Assembly: GCF_026421305.1 (NCBI RefSeq)
Contig: NZ_JAPJBQ010000006.1
Span: forward strand, 124,001 to 188,000
Origin: Dyella silvae
GTDB taxonomy: Bacteria > Pseudomonadota > Gammaproteobacteria > Xanthomonadales > Rhodanobacteraceae
Direction of reading: 5' to 3'
DNA: 64,000 nucleotides
This document shows, one piece after another, positions 1 to 8,755 of this stretch. How positions within the stretch are numbered: the stretch's first letter is position 1; each line of letters starts with the position of its first letter. The notes beneath the pieces are model-generated. The model searched no databases. It had not been told where the DNA came from and worked only from the letters and a program-made list of their open reading frames with translations. The translations under genes were made by a program, and so were the position numbers.

Positions 1-1126
1 GGCCGGTGCCGATGGCGTAGATGGCGTATTCCTCGCGCAGGCGGTCGACCTGAGCCTTGCTCAGACCCGAGTAGGAGAACATACCCGCCTGCTCCTGGAT
101 GAAGCTGAACTGCGGAGCGCCGTCGGAAGCCAGCTTCTCCACCATGCCGGCACGCATGGCGTGGATGCGTTCGCGCATCTCGCCCAGCTCCTGCTCCCAC
201 ATCGCCTTCAGTTCGACGCTGTTGAGCACGCCGGACACCAGCGCACCACCGTGAGTGGCCGGGCTGGAGTAGTTGGAACGGATGGTGCGCTTGACCAGCG
301 ACTGCACGCGCAGCGCTTCGTCGCGATCCTTGCCCACCACGGACAACGCACCCACGCGCTCGCCATACAGCGAGAACGACTTGGAATACGAGTTGGCCAC
401 CACGAATGCGTCGATGCCCGACGCAGCGAACAGGCGCACCGCCGTGGCATCGGCGTCGATGCCCTCGTCGAAGCCCTGGTAAGCCATGTCGATGAAGGGC
501 ATCAGCTTGCGCTCCTTCACCAGATCCACCACCTGCTGCCACTGCCCGGCGTTGAGATCGACACCGGTCGGGTTATGGCAGCACGCGTGCAGCAGCACCA
601 CCGTACCCGGCTCCAGCTTGCCGAGGTCGGCCAGCATGCCGGCGAAATTCAGGCCGTGGGTCTGCGGGTCGTAGTAGGCGTACTCCACCACCTCGAAACC
701 CGCCGCGCTGAACACCACGCGATGGTTTTCCCAGCTCGGGCTGCTGATGGCGACCTTGGCGTTCGGCAGTACTTTCTTCAGCAAGTCGGCGCCAATACGC
801 AGCGCGCCGCTGCCGCCAATGGTCTGCGAGGTAGCCACGCGGCCGGCGGCCAGCAGCGGCGAATCCTCACCGAACACCAGTTTCTGGGTGGCGACGTTGT
901 AAGTGGCCAGACCGTCGATCGGCAGATAACCGCGCGGCTTGGCTTCCAGCGCCAGCGCCTGCTCCACCTCGCGCACGGCGCGCATGAGCGGAATGCGGCC
1001 CTGCTCGTCGTAATAGATACCCACGCCCAGATTGACCTTGCCCGGACGCGGATCGGCCAGATAGGCCTCGGTGAGTCCCAGGATCGGATCGCCCGGGGTC
1101 ATTTCAACGGATGCAAAGTGAGACAC
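1..1126 (-). CDS. tyrB: Aromatic amino acid aminotransferase (class I, PLP-dependent), C-terminus cut by window edge
   Basis: PLP-dependent transaminase of the aspartate/aromatic aminotransferase family, which exchanges amino groups between aromatic amino acids or aspartate and 2-oxoglutarate in the cytoplasm. The reading frame begins VSHFASVEMTPGDPILGL, close to the family start, which supports the GTG at 1126 over an internal ATG at 1102. The PLP lysine motif SYSKSF and the HNPTG segment are visible. About 375 codons are present, so only some 20 C-terminal residues lie beyond base 1. It lies just 4 bases after the ttcA stop, so the two may be co-transcribed. The choice between aromatic and aspartate specificity is not resolved by sequence alone. 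Confidence 0.9.
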   Translation of the reverse strand, partial: MSHFASVEMTPGDPILGLTEAYLADPRPGKVNLGVGIYYDEQGRIPLMRAVREVEQALALEAKPRGYLPIDGLATYNVATQKLVFGEDSPLLAAGRVATSQTIGGSGALRIGADLLKKVLPNAKVAISSPSWENHRVVFSAAGFEVVEYAYYDPQTHGLNFAGMLADLGKLEPGTVVLLHACCHNPTGVDLNAGQWQQVVDLVKERKLMPFIDMAYQGFDEGIDADATAVRLFAASGIDAFVVANSYSKSFSLYGERVGALSVVGKDRDEALRVQSLVKRTIRSNYSSPATHGGALVSGVLNSVELKAMWEQELGEMRERIHAMRAGMVEKLASDGAPQFSFIQEQAGMFSYSGLSKAQVDRLREEYAIYAIGTG

Positions 1127-1130
1127 GGCG

Positions 1131-2018
1131 TTACTCGACTGATTCTTGTTGGAGTGACAGCTCATCGGGCGACCCGGCAAGCCACTGATGCGCATCGGCG
1201 CGTGCAGTACCTTCGCGCGCGCCCAGCGCGGCGAAGTCGAACAGATTGCGATCGGCGAGCTGGGAGGGAGCCACGTTACCCAGCGCGCGGAAAATAGTCT
1301 CGGCGCGGCCGGGCTGGGTCTTCTCCCAATCCTCCATCATGCGCTTAACCGCCTTGCGTTGCAGGTTTTCCTGCGAGCCGCAGAGATTGCACGGAATGAT
1401 CGGAAACTGGTGTTGTTCTGCATAGTCGGCGATATCGCTTTCCTTGCAGTACGCCAGCGGACGAATCACCACGTGACGGCCATCGTCCGAGCGCAGCTTG
1501 GGCGGCATGGCCTTCAGCTGCCCCTGATAGAACAGGTTCAGGAAGAACGTGCCCAGGATGTCGTCGCGATGATGCCCCAGCGCGATCTTGGTGACGCCAT
1601 TGGCTGCCGCCCAGTGGTACAGCGCGCCGCGCCGCAGGCGCGAACACAGGCTGCACATGGTCTTGCCCTCGGGAATGACCCGGGTGACCGTGCTGTAGGT
1701 GTCCTGCTCGATGATGTGGAACGGCACGCCGCGCCCGCTGAGGTAGTCCGGCAGGACATGCTCGGGAAAGCCCGGCTGTTTCTGGTCCAGGTTCACGGCC
1801 ACCAGCTCGAAACGCACCGGCGCCCTGGCCTGCAACGACAGCAGAATATCCAGCAAGGTGTAGGAATCCTTGCCGCCGGACAGGCACACCATCACCTTGT
1901 CGCCGTCTTCGATCATGTTGAAGTCGGCAATGGCCTGGCCTACCTGATGACGCAGGCGCTTGGCCAGCTTGGTGGCCTCGTGATGCTGCTTGCGGGTGGC
2001 GTCGGGCTGGGCGGACAT
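1131..2018 (-). CDS. ttcA: tRNA 2-thiocytidine(32) synthetase TtcA
   Basis: ATP- and iron-sulfur-dependent enzyme that thiolates cytidine 32 of certain tRNAs. The 295-residue product carries the PP-loop SGGKDS at residues 47-52 and two CxxC pairs, C122/C125 (MCSLC) and C210/C213 (PCNLC), expected to hold the 4Fe-4S cluster. The GHHRDD segment is also typical. The open frame extends far upstream, but [15 protein letters not shown] matches the usual family start, so ATG at 2018 is chosen. The C-terminal extension after residue 250 is ordinary for the family. Confidence 0.95.
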   Translation of the reverse strand: MSAQPDATRKQHHEATKLAKRLRHQVGQAIADFNMIEDGDKVMVCLSGGKDSYTLLDILLSLQARAPVRFELVAVNLDQKQPGFPEHVLPDYLSGRGVPFHIIEQDTYSTVTRVIPEGKTMCSLCSRLRRGALYHWAAANGVTKIALGHHRDDILGTFFLNLFYQGQLKAMPPKLRSDDGRHVVIRPLAYCKESDIADYAEQHQFPIIPCNLCGSQENLQRKAVKRMMEDWEKTQPGRAETIFRALGNVAPSQLADRNLFDFAALGAREGTARADAHQWLAGSPDELSLQQESVE

Positions 2019-2162
2019 GGACAGGATCGGGCGGGACGGCCTCCCATTGTAACGGCCTGACCGCCAGGGGTGCCCTGGGGATGCCCTTGCTGAACGAGTC
2101 AGGGCATCCATGGCCCGCCGGCGGTACACTTTCCGGCATTCCCCTTGCCGCCAGCCACCGTC

Positions 2163-2369
2163 ATGCAGGTTCAGGACCAAGCCGACATCGCCCATCTGCT
2201 GGCCGAATTGCGCATCGAACACCGCGACCTGGACGTGGCCATCGAGCATCTGGCCACGTCGCTCAGCCGCGACGAGCTTCAGCTCACCCGGCTCAAGAAG
2301 CGCAAGCTGCTGCTGAAGGACCATATCGCCCGTCTGGAAAGTAAGCTGATTCCCGACCTGGACGCCTGA
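2163..2369 (+). CDS. YdcH-type (DUF465) small coiled-coil protein
   Basis: A 68-residue cytoplasmic protein of the DUF465/YdcH family, of unknown molecular function. The sequence is a single charged helix pair with heptad-like leucines, ending in the family pattern of a basic [15 protein letters not shown] run. ATG at 2163 gives the usual family length; an in-frame upstream ATG at 2145 lies in non-conserved sequence. It is transcribed divergently from ttcA with a gap of about 145 bases, and the acetyltransferase gene follows 21 bases later, probably in one transcript. Confidence 0.8.
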   Translation: MQVQDQADIAHLLAELRIEHRDLDVAIEHLATSLSRDELQLTRLKKRKLLLKDHIARLESKLIPDLDA

Positions 2370-2390
2370 GCGTTCGTTCACCGGAGCCCC

Positions 2391-2987
2391 ATGCCTGTGC
2401 TGCCGCCTGTCGTGCTGCAAGACGCCTTTGTCGCGCTTGAACCGCTCACCCTGGAACACGCCCCATCGCTGGAAGCCGCCGCCGCCGATGGCGAGCTGTG
2501 GAAGCTGTGGTTCACCAGCGCGCCGGCGCCGGGTGAAGCGGCGGCTTACATCACCAAGGCACTGGATGGCCACAAGGCCGGGCTGATGCTGCCGTTCGCG
2601 GTGCGAGAAAAGAGCACCGGCGAGATCATTGGCACCACGCGCTTTTACGACATCGTCGCCGACCCGCGCCGCGTGGCCATCGGTTACACGTGGTACGCGA
2701 AGCGCTGGCAGAAGAGTTACGTCAACACCGCCTGCAAGCGCCTGCTACTGCAGCATGCGTTCGAAACGCTGGGCTGTGTGGCGGTGGAATTCCACACCGA
2801 CCACCGCAACCTCGATTCACAGCGCGCGATTGAACGACTGGGCGCACGCCGCGAAGGCGTGCTGCGCAACCACAAGCGCCGTCCGGATGGCACGCTGCGC
2901 GATACGGTGTGCTTCAGTGTGATCGACAGCGAATGGCCGGATGTTTCGCGCTGGCTGGCGCTGCGGTTGGAAAGATTGGCGGGCTGA
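2391..2987 (+). CDS. GNAT family N-acetyltransferase (RimJ/RimL-like)
   Basis: A 198-residue GNAT-fold acetyltransferase that would use acetyl-CoA to modify an amine on a protein N-terminus or small molecule; the substrate cannot be read from the sequence. Features are an N-terminal [14 protein letters not shown] segment, a GTTRFYDI strand, and [18 protein letters not shown] followed by REGVLRNH, which is characteristic of RimJ/RimL-like enzymes. A GGAG ribosome binding site lies about 5 bases before the ATG. It follows the DUF465 gene closely and is followed by a REP-like inverted repeat. Confidence 0.85.
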   Translation: MPVLPPVVLQDAFVALEPLTLEHAPSLEAAAADGELWKLWFTSAPAPGEAAAYITKALDGHKAGLMLPFAVREKSTGEIIGTTRFYDIVADPRRVAIGYTWYAKRWQKSYVNTACKRLLLQHAFETLGCVAVEFHTDHRNLDSQRAIERLGARREGVLRNHKRRPDGTLRDTVCFSVIDSEWPDVSRWLALRLERLAG

Positions 2988-3039
2988 TAGCCCGCTGCGT
3001 TAGCGCCTACTCAAGATCCACGCATAGCGTTACCACTAC

Positions 3040-3167
3040 CCTCACCGTCATCCCCGCGAAAGCGGGAGGCGCTTCACAACAGCCGAAGGCTGGTCATCCA
3101 GTGCCTTTAAACGGTGCGGAAAGGCGAAAGTCGCTGGATCCCCGCTTTCGCGGGGATGACGGTGAGG
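3040..3167. repeat. REP-like element A1: 27-bp perfect inverted repeats
   Basis: Arms at 3040-3066 and 3141-3167 are perfect reverse complements over 27 bases, 74 bases apart. The core reads GTCATCCCCGCGAAAGC, and each arm also contains its own small hairpin around GCGAAAGC. A related copy is at 17393-17479, so this is a dispersed family. It sits between the convergent GNAT and pssA genes and may also act as a terminator. Confidence 0.85.
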
Positions 3168-3205
3168 TAATAACGTGGCGGTACAGAAATCTTGAACCTG
3201 GCCTT

Positions 3206-4600
3206 TTAGAGCAACCGCCCAATCAGTCGATCGAGCCGCACGCGCCGCAACCGCTTCAGCAGCTTGCGCACCTCGGGTGGATAACTGCGCGCTCCCTGCA
3301 ACTCACGGTAGTGGCCAAGCCTCGTCGCGTGCTTGCGCAAGGCCTCCCACTCGGCTGCATGTTGCGCGGCGAGCAGACCTGACGGATCACGCAACAACAA
3401 CCCGTTCTCCAGATCCAGCGCCCAAGCGCGCGGATTGAGGTTGTTGCCGGTAAGCACGGCCACCTCGTTATCCACAAACAGACCCTTGAGGTGATAGCTG
3501 TTGTCGCCATCGCGCCACAACCACAGGTTGAGCTGACCGGTTTCGATGGCACCCTGATGCGCGCGCGCAAACCGGCGCAAATTGGCCTCATACAGATACG
3601 GCAGCAAACCGATTCGCGTGAAAGGCTGATCCGGCGGAATGTAGAAATCGTTGGCTGTCTTGTCGCCCACCATGATGTCGAGCTGGCAACCGCGGCGCAG
3701 CAGATGGCCAATCGCGGTACGTACGGGACGCGGCAGGTTGAAGTAAGGCGTGAGCAGGATCACCCGCTGGCGCGCGCCGCGCAGCAAGTCCATCAGCGCT
3801 TCGTTCAGGGCATTGTCACCGCGACCGAAGCCCACCAACGGAATCACCGCCACCTGGCCTTCGGCTACCGGCTCGTTCGTTCCGGTGTACTGGGCTTGCT
3901 GCAATGACTGGCGTAAGCGCCGGATCGGCTCCTGCAATTCGCGCAGACGCGGCAACGGCAGGCGATCGAAGCGCGGAACGGCGTCGTTGTCGCGAAACTG
4001 GGCATAGACGAAATCGGCCATGCTATCGGCAAGGCCGCCATGGCGAATGAGGTGGTAGCGGTCCAGGCGATAACGGCCATGCCTGTCCAGGTAGACATCG
4101 TTGAGGCTGGCACCGCTGTACAGCACCGCATCGTCGATGATGAAACCCTTCAGATGCAGCACGCCGAACAGCTCGCGGTTCTGCACGGGCACGCCGCGGA
4201 CCACTACGCCTTCGCCGTAGCGCTCGGTGTACTCCCGGTACATCGCAGCGTTGCCTGCGCTGTGGCCTTTGCCGATCAGCCCGCGACGCGCACGATGCCA
4301 GTCGACATAAACCTCCACGCTCAATCCCGGGCGCACCGCGCGTGCGGCGTACAAGGCATCGAGCACTTCGCGGCCGGCGTCGTCGTCCTGCAGGTAGAGC
4401 GCCACCAGCACAATGCGGTGGCGTGCGTTGGCAATCAGCGACAGCAGCGTTTCGCGGAACGCCGCCGGGCCCGCCAGCGTATCGATGGCATCGGCGGGCA
4501 CCGCGAGATTCAGGAAGCCGGAAAGATCCAGCTCGCGGCGGCGACGCAGTGACAGCAGTCGGCGGGCAAGACTACGCGGCGAGGGCAACGGTCGATTCAT
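3206..4600 (-). CDS. pssA: CDP-diacylglycerol-serine O-phosphatidyltransferase, phospholipase D superfamily
   Basis: Makes phosphatidylserine from CDP-diacylglycerol and serine, the first committed step to phosphatidylethanolamine, at the inner membrane surface. The 464-residue protein closely resembles E. coli PssA along its length: FRETLLSLI, VDWHRARRG, an HKD motif HLKGFIIDD followed by YSGASLNDVYLD, then DKTANDFYIP, and a second HKD motif HLKGLFVDN followed by LTGNNLNPRAW. Both HKD motifs (HxKx4D) are intact. ATG at 4600 is chosen because upstream codons overlap the REP-like element and lack conservation. The basic C-terminal tail (KLLKRLRRVRLDRLIGRLL) also matches the family. Confidence 0.95.
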   Translation of the reverse strand: MNRPLPSPRSLARRLLSLRRRRELDLSGFLNLAVPADAIDTLAGPAAFRETLLSLIANARHRIVLVALYLQDDDAGREVLDALYAARAVRPGLSVEVYVDWHRARRGLIGKGHSAGNAAMYREYTERYGEGVVVRGVPVQNRELFGVLHLKGFIIDDAVLYSGASLNDVYLDRHGRYRLDRYHLIRHGGLADSMADFVYAQFRDNDAVPRFDRLPLPRLRELQEPIRRLRQSLQQAQYTGTNEPVAEGQVAVIPLVGFGRGDNALNEALMDLLRGARQRVILLTPYFNLPRPVRTAIGHLLRRGCQLDIMVGDKTANDFYIPPDQPFTRIGLLPYLYEANLRRFARAHQGAIETGQLNLWLWRDGDNSYHLKGLFVDNEVAVLTGNNLNPRAWALDLENGLLLRDPSGLLAAQHAAEWEALRKHATRLGHYRELQGARSYPPEVRKLLKRLRRVRLDRLIGRLL

Positions 4601-4632
4601 AGGGCGCCATGGTATCAACCCGCCACCGGCTA

Positions 4633-4715
4633 ATTGTAGGAGCGCACTGGTGCGCGACCCGGACATGACTGCTGGTGCGCCGCCAGATGGTCGCGCACCA
4701 GTGCGCTTCTACAAT
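4633..4715. repeat. REP-like element B: 27-bp inverted repeats (26/27)
   Basis: Arms at 4633-4659 and 4689-4715 pair with one mismatch around a 29-base spacer. The core, TAGGAGCGCACTGGTGCG, is of a kind often dispersed between genes in pseudomonads and xanthomonads. It lies between the pssA start and the stop of the HlyD-type gene, so it would be at the 3' end of the efflux operon transcript. Confidence 0.85.
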
Positions 4716-4722
4716 CATTTTT

Positions 4723-5754
4723 TCATTGCGGCTGCTCGCGTTCCTTGTCGAGCACGCGGCGCGGCTGCACGTCGATGCTGGCGGTCATGCCAGCAGCGAG
4801 GATCACTCCCTTGGGCACGCTGTCCTCATCGATCTGGATGCGCACCGGCACACGCTGCGCCAGTCGTACCCAGTTGAAGGTCGGGTTGACGTCGGCCAGC
4901 AGGTCGCGGCCCGTCGGGTTGTCGCGATCGGTAATGCCACGCGCCACGCCGGTGATGCGCCCCTTGAGCTCGGTGCCGCCGCTCATCAGACGGATCTGCA
5001 CCGGGTCCCCCACGCGCAGATGCGGCAGTTTGGTTTCCTCGAAATAGCCGTAAATGTAGTAGCTATGGCGATCGATCAGCGCCAGACGCGGGCTGCCGGT
5101 GGCAGCGTAATCACCGACACGCACATCGAGATTGGTCACATAGCCATCCACCGGCGCGCGCACTTCGGTGCGTTCCAGATCCAGCTTGGCACGGTCCACG
5201 GCGACCTGCGCCTGCACCACGGCCGCTTCAGCCTGCTCGCGGGCGGCGCCGGCCTGATGCCCGCTCGCCTGAGCCTGCTGCCAGATGGCCAGTGCCGTAT
5301 CCGCGGAGGATTTGGCATCGGTGCGTTCTTCCTTCGGCACCACGTCGGCCAGCTCCTGCCGGCGCTTGGCCTGGTCCTGACGCATGTCGTATTCGGCCCT
5401 GCGCGCATTGGCGCTGGCCAGCACGGCGTCGACATTGGCGCCGGCGGCCTTCGCACTCGCCTTGGCGGCAGCGAGGTTGGCCTCTGCCTGTTGCAAGGCG
5501 ATGCGGAAGCGCTCTGGGTCGATCTCGAACAACACGTCGCCCTTCTTCACTTCCTGGTTGTCGAGCGCTGGCACTCGCGTCACCAGGCCGGAGATATCCG
5601 GCGCGATGCGGATCACTTCCGCGCGAATGCGGCCATCGCGCGTCCACGGCGAATACATGTAGTGCCGCCACAGCGCGTGGCCGAGCACAAGCGCCACGAT
5701 GACGACGACTGCGGTGATGGAAAAGCGAAGCAGTGCTTGAGGCTGAATTTTCAT
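4723..5754 (-). CDS. HlyD/AaeA-like periplasmic adaptor (membrane fusion) subunit of an efflux system
   Basis: A 343-residue membrane fusion protein linking an inner-membrane pump to the outer membrane. One transmembrane helix (about residues 10-30) is followed by YSPWTRDGRIRAEVIRIAPD, typical of the EmrA/AaeA lipoyl region, a long alanine- and glutamine-rich coiled coil (about 90-190), and the second lipoyl half beginning VRAPVDGYVTNLDVRVGD. The gene follows the DUF1656 gene by 6 bases and is the last of four in a MarR-led operon. By analogy with AaeXAB the substrates may be hydroxylated aromatic acids; that is inference. Confidence 0.88.
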   Translation of the reverse strand: MKIQPQALLRFSITAVVVIVALVLGHALWRHYMYSPWTRDGRIRAEVIRIAPDISGLVTRVPALDNQEVKKGDVLFEIDPERFRIALQQAEANLAAAKASAKAAGANVDAVLASANARRAEYDMRQDQAKRRQELADVVPKEERTDAKSSADTALAIWQQAQASGHQAGAAREQAEAAVVQAQVAVDRAKLDLERTEVRAPVDGYVTNLDVRVGDYAATGSPRLALIDRHSYYIYGYFEETKLPHLRVGDPVQIRLMSGGTELKGRITGVARGITDRDNPTGRDLLADVNPTFNWVRLAQRVPVRIQIDEDSVPKGVILAAGMTASIDVQPRRVLDKEREQPQ

Positions 5755-5760
5755 AGGGGC

Positions 5761-5961
5761 TCAGGGATACAACAACAGGCCAGCCGCGCCAAACAGCACG
5801 AAAAACACGGCCACGCGAAACAGGGATGGATGCCAGACATAGCGATACAGGCCATAGCGGCCGACGATGGTGTCGACCGCCCACAGCACCAGCAGGCAAC
5901 CCAGGTACACCAACAGCATGCCGGGCACCAGTGCGTCGCCGAGTGCGATTTCAAGAGGCAT
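5761..5961 (-). CDS. DUF1656 (AaeX-like) small inner-membrane protein
   Basis: A 66-residue protein with two predicted transmembrane helices, VPGMLLVYLGCLLVLWAVD and FRVAVFFVLFGAAGLLLY, matching the DUF1656/AaeX family that travels with AaeAB-type pumps. ATG at 5961 overlaps the end of the upstream FUSC gene by 11 bases, indicating translational coupling. The molecular role is not established; it is presumed to be a small pump component. Confidence 0.85.
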   Translation of the reverse strand: MPLEIALGDALVPGMLLVYLGCLLVLWAVDTIVGRYGLYRYVWHPSLFRVAVFFVLFGAAGLLLYP

Positions 5962-8092
5962 GCGAGTTCTCCGGTGCCTTGACGATGTAAGGGGCGAGCG
6001 CCGACTCGTCGTCGCGCAACGCTGTGCGCAATTGCAGAAGATGCGCCAGCGCCGGCTGGCAGCTTGCGCGCGCCTGCGGCAGTGTTTGCCGGGTGAGTGT
6101 GAGGGCATGGTCAACGTCGCGGTCGGCCGCCTGCCAGCGCGCCTGGTCGGGCTCATCGTAGAGCCGCGCCAGCGATTGCACGGCGCGCTGCATCGCTTCC
6201 ATGATCGGTGGTGGCAGCTCGGCATGCAGCATGTCCTGACGCAGTTCAATCACCGCGCGGCCGCTGTCATGCACGGCCAATGCCCATGCGATCTGGCCGC
6301 GCGACTCGGCGCTGCCCGGTTTGGTGAACTGCACGATCTGATGAAGCAGGTCGCGATTCTCGCTCTCGAATCGATACACCAGACCTTCCAGCGGCGCAGT
6401 GGCGGCCATCGTTACCTGGCGGCGCAATTGCTGCAGCTGACGCCGGCGCAGCCATTCCGTGCCGATCACGGTAGGGATGATCATGAATGCCACGCCGCAC
6501 ATGATCAGACCGAACAGCGAGGCGATAGCATCGTTGAAAAGCCGCTCCGGCGCGTAAACCATCGGGTTTTTCAACGCCAGAATGGTGGCGAAACCCAGCA
6601 TGTAGCCCGAACCGATGCCCGGCAACGTCGCATTGCGCGTGGTCAGGTACGGGCCGATCATCAGCAAGGGTCCGCTGGTAAGCATCAGCATCAGGAAACC
6701 ATCGCTGCCGGGCAGCAGCCACAGCACGACGATGAATGCTGCGAGCATGCCGAGCGCGACGCCGATCCACATATTGACCGTTGCAGGGATCGGTCGCGGC
6801 GAGGTCGCGAGCAGCCCGCTGAAGACGGTGGCCAGCAGCATCGCCGTGGTTCCCGAGGGCCAGTTCATCGCAATCCAGAACGTGCTGAGCGCAGCCAGGG
6901 TGAGGAAGGTACGGACCACCGCGATGGCGGGAGCGACGAACTCGTTGGCGCGCCTGAAGCTGATCCGCTCTACCGTGCCGCCCAGCGAACCCTGCGTTTC
7001 GCGTAGTGCGGCTTCCAGCGCAGCGAAATCGTGCAGTTCCCTGACGAAGCGGTAGAGCAGCGCGGCGCCGCTATCGAACTCCAGCAGCAGATCGGGATCC
7101 TGGCGCAGCTCTTCGCGCAACCTGGCGGCGAGTGCTGGCAGCTTGGGTTCGCATGCTTCAAGGCGCGTGGCTATCAACCTGGGCACGTACTGTTGGTCGG
7201 CAGGCGGCGACAGCGCCTCGCCTACGGGCGCATAGAGCTTGATCAGCGCGCCGGCCGTTCGCGGATGCTGGTTTCGCTTGAGGCGGTTGATCAGATGATG
7301 CAGCGACTGAAAGCTGGTGGCCGCCGCCATGTAGCGCACATTGAGCAACTGCATGCGACTGCTGCGCGCACGGGCTTCGGGGTCTTCGAAGATCACCGTG
7401 GAACGCAGGTCTTCGATCTCCACGGCCGCGCGCACGAAATGCAGATGCGCCTGCTCCATCTCGTCGCGTGGAATGGCACCACCCAGGCTGCCGCGCGCGA
7501 AATCGATGAAGTGCCCGTAGTGTTCCCGTGCTTTACGCCGCAGCACCTGGCGCAGACGTTCCGGCAGCACCATATCGCTGACCAGACCCGCCACGATGAT
7601 GCCCAGCATCACCTCGCTCACGCGCTGCACGGCCGAGTTGAATACGGCGTAAGGGTTATCGATGGCCGGCAAGATCACGATCACCGCGGTGTAACCCGCG
7701 AGCACGAAGCCGTAGGACATGAAGTTGCGATAAAGCACGGCGCCGCCCGCGCACAAGCCTACCCACAACGACAGGCAGAACAGGAAGAGTTCACGCTGCT
7801 GCGGAAAGGCCGACATCAACACCAACGCGAACAGACTGCCGGTGCAGGTGCCGATGGCGCGGTAAAAGCTCTTGGCCAGCACCATGCCGCTTTGCGGATG
7901 CATCACGATCGACACCGTGATCATGGTGGTGGAAGGCTGCTCCAGCTGGAACACCATGGTCAGCCATGCGGCGAGATAGAACGCCAGCATGCACTTGAAG
8001 ACAAAGATCCATGCCTGGCGCTCGCCCACGAGAAACTCGCGCAGCCACGGCCAGCGTTGCTGGATCGAAAGTTCGGATGGTGCTGCCGACAT
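5951..8092 (-). CDS. FUSC/AaeB-like efflux transporter, inner membrane
   Basis: A 713-residue fusaric acid resistance/AaeB-type transporter. Two blocks of transmembrane helices (about residues 30-190 and 380-540) are each followed by a soluble domain, as usual for the family. It would energise export of aromatic acids through the adjacent HlyD-type adaptor. The start is 3 bases after the stop of the MarR gene and the end overlaps the DUF1656 gene, so all four are one transcript. The natural substrate is unknown; the E. coli relative exports p-hydroxybenzoate. Confidence 0.9.
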   Translation of the reverse strand: MSAAPSELSIQQRWPWLREFLVGERQAWIFVFKCMLAFYLAAWLTMVFQLEQPSTTMITVSIVMHPQSGMVLAKSFYRAIGTCTGSLFALVLMSAFPQQRELFLFCLSLWVGLCAGGAVLYRNFMSYGFVLAGYTAVIVILPAIDNPYAVFNSAVQRVSEVMLGIIVAGLVSDMVLPERLRQVLRRKAREHYGHFIDFARGSLGGAIPRDEMEQAHLHFVRAAVEIEDLRSTVIFEDPEARARSSRMQLLNVRYMAAATSFQSLHHLINRLKRNQHPRTAGALIKLYAPVGEALSPPADQQYVPRLIATRLEACEPKLPALAARLREELRQDPDLLLEFDSGAALLYRFVRELHDFAALEAALRETQGSLGGTVERISFRRANEFVAPAIAVVRTFLTLAALSTFWIAMNWPSGTTAMLLATVFSGLLATSPRPIPATVNMWIGVALGMLAAFIVVLWLLPGSDGFLMLMLTSGPLLMIGPYLTTRNATLPGIGSGYMLGFATILALKNPMVYAPERLFNDAIASLFGLIMCGVAFMIIPTVIGTEWLRRRQLQQLRRQVTMAATAPLEGLVYRFESENRDLLHQIVQFTKPGSAESRGQIAWALAVHDSGRAVIELRQDMLHAELPPPIMEAMQRAVQSLARLYDEPDQARWQAADRDVDHALTLTRQTLPQARASCQPALAHLLQLRTALRDDESALAPYIVKAPENSHAS

Positions 8093-8095
8093 TGC

Positions 8096-8590
8096 TCAGT
8101 CCCGTTCCAGCTGGGTGAGGAACCGCTTGAGCAAACGCTCCAGCTGAATCATCTCGCGTGGCTGCATATCGCCCACCTGCCGTTCCAGCAGGGCGCAGAC
8201 ATCGGGCAGAAAACTTTCGATCAACGCCGTCCCTTCTTTCGTCAGCGTGAGCGCGATCTTGCGGCGGTCTTCGTCGCTGGCGCTGCGCGCAAGCAGCCCT
8301 TTGTCGCAAAGTTCATTGGTGAGCCGGGTGATATTGGCCGACTTTTCACCGGCCGCGTCAGCCAGCTCGGTGGCATGCAAGGTGTAACCCTCGGTGCCGT
8401 AGAGCATCATCAACAGGTTGTACTCCGGGTGATTGATGCCATAAGGCCGCAGCATGGCATTGGCGTCGTCATGCACGTGTTTGTAGATGTGCTTGATCAG
8501 ACGCACCAACACCGCCGGCTCCCGCGGAAACGCGGGATGGCGCTGACGAGTGATCGTCAGTCGTTGTTCGGTGGGAAGAAAGCTGCTCAT
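8096..8590 (-). CDS. MarR family transcriptional regulator of the efflux operon
   Basis: A 164-residue winged-helix MarR protein. The core HTH region (LHATELADAAGEKSANITRLTNELCDKGL) and the wing with DEDRRKIALTLT are both clear. ATG at 8590 is chosen; the frame runs further upstream but into the AT-rich operator region. As first gene of the operon it probably autoregulates and represses the pump until an aromatic ligand binds. E. coli AaeXAB uses a LysR regulator instead, so this control arrangement differs. Confidence 0.9.
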   Translation of the reverse strand: MSSFLPTEQRLTITRQRHPAFPREPAVLVRLIKHIYKHVHDDANAMLRPYGINHPEYNLLMMLYGTEGYTLHATELADAAGEKSANITRLTNELCDKGLLARSASDEDRRKIALTLTKEGTALIESFLPDVCALLERQVGDMQPREMIQLERLLKRFLTQLERD

Positions 8591-8608
8591 GGCACGCGGC
8601 CCAGATAG

Positions 8609-8633
8609 TACATATATGTAATATATACATGTA
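8609..8633. promoter_or_regulatory. Candidate MarR operator: two AT-rich palindromes
   Basis: Just 18 bases upstream of the MarR start, TACATATATGTA (8609-8620) is a perfect 12-bp palindrome, and TACATGTA (8626-8633) is a second. The AT-rich patch is sharply out of line with the surrounding sequence. MarR proteins typically bind short AT-rich palindromes overlapping their own promoters. Confidence 0.6.
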
Positions 8634-8685
8634 AATTTTATGCCTGCCACGACGTTCACGCAACAGCGTCGGCCTACGCATGTGA

Positions 8686-8712
8686 AAAAGGCGCCACGAG
8701 GGCGCCTTTTTC
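8686..8712 (-). terminator. Rho-independent terminator of the lipoprotein gene
   Basis: A GGCGCC...GGCGCC hairpin flanked by A and T runs lies downstream of the minus-strand gene ending at 8756. The flanking runs make it possibly bidirectional. Confidence 0.7.
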
Positions 8713-8755
8713 TTGAACGTTTTTACCGGTATCGCATCGCCCGGTCGACCGCCGG

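Noticed and set aside
161-1297. A 378-codon frame antisense to the aminotransferase
   Set aside because: Composition and mirror position show that it is a shadow of tyrB; the sense frame has the PLP motif.
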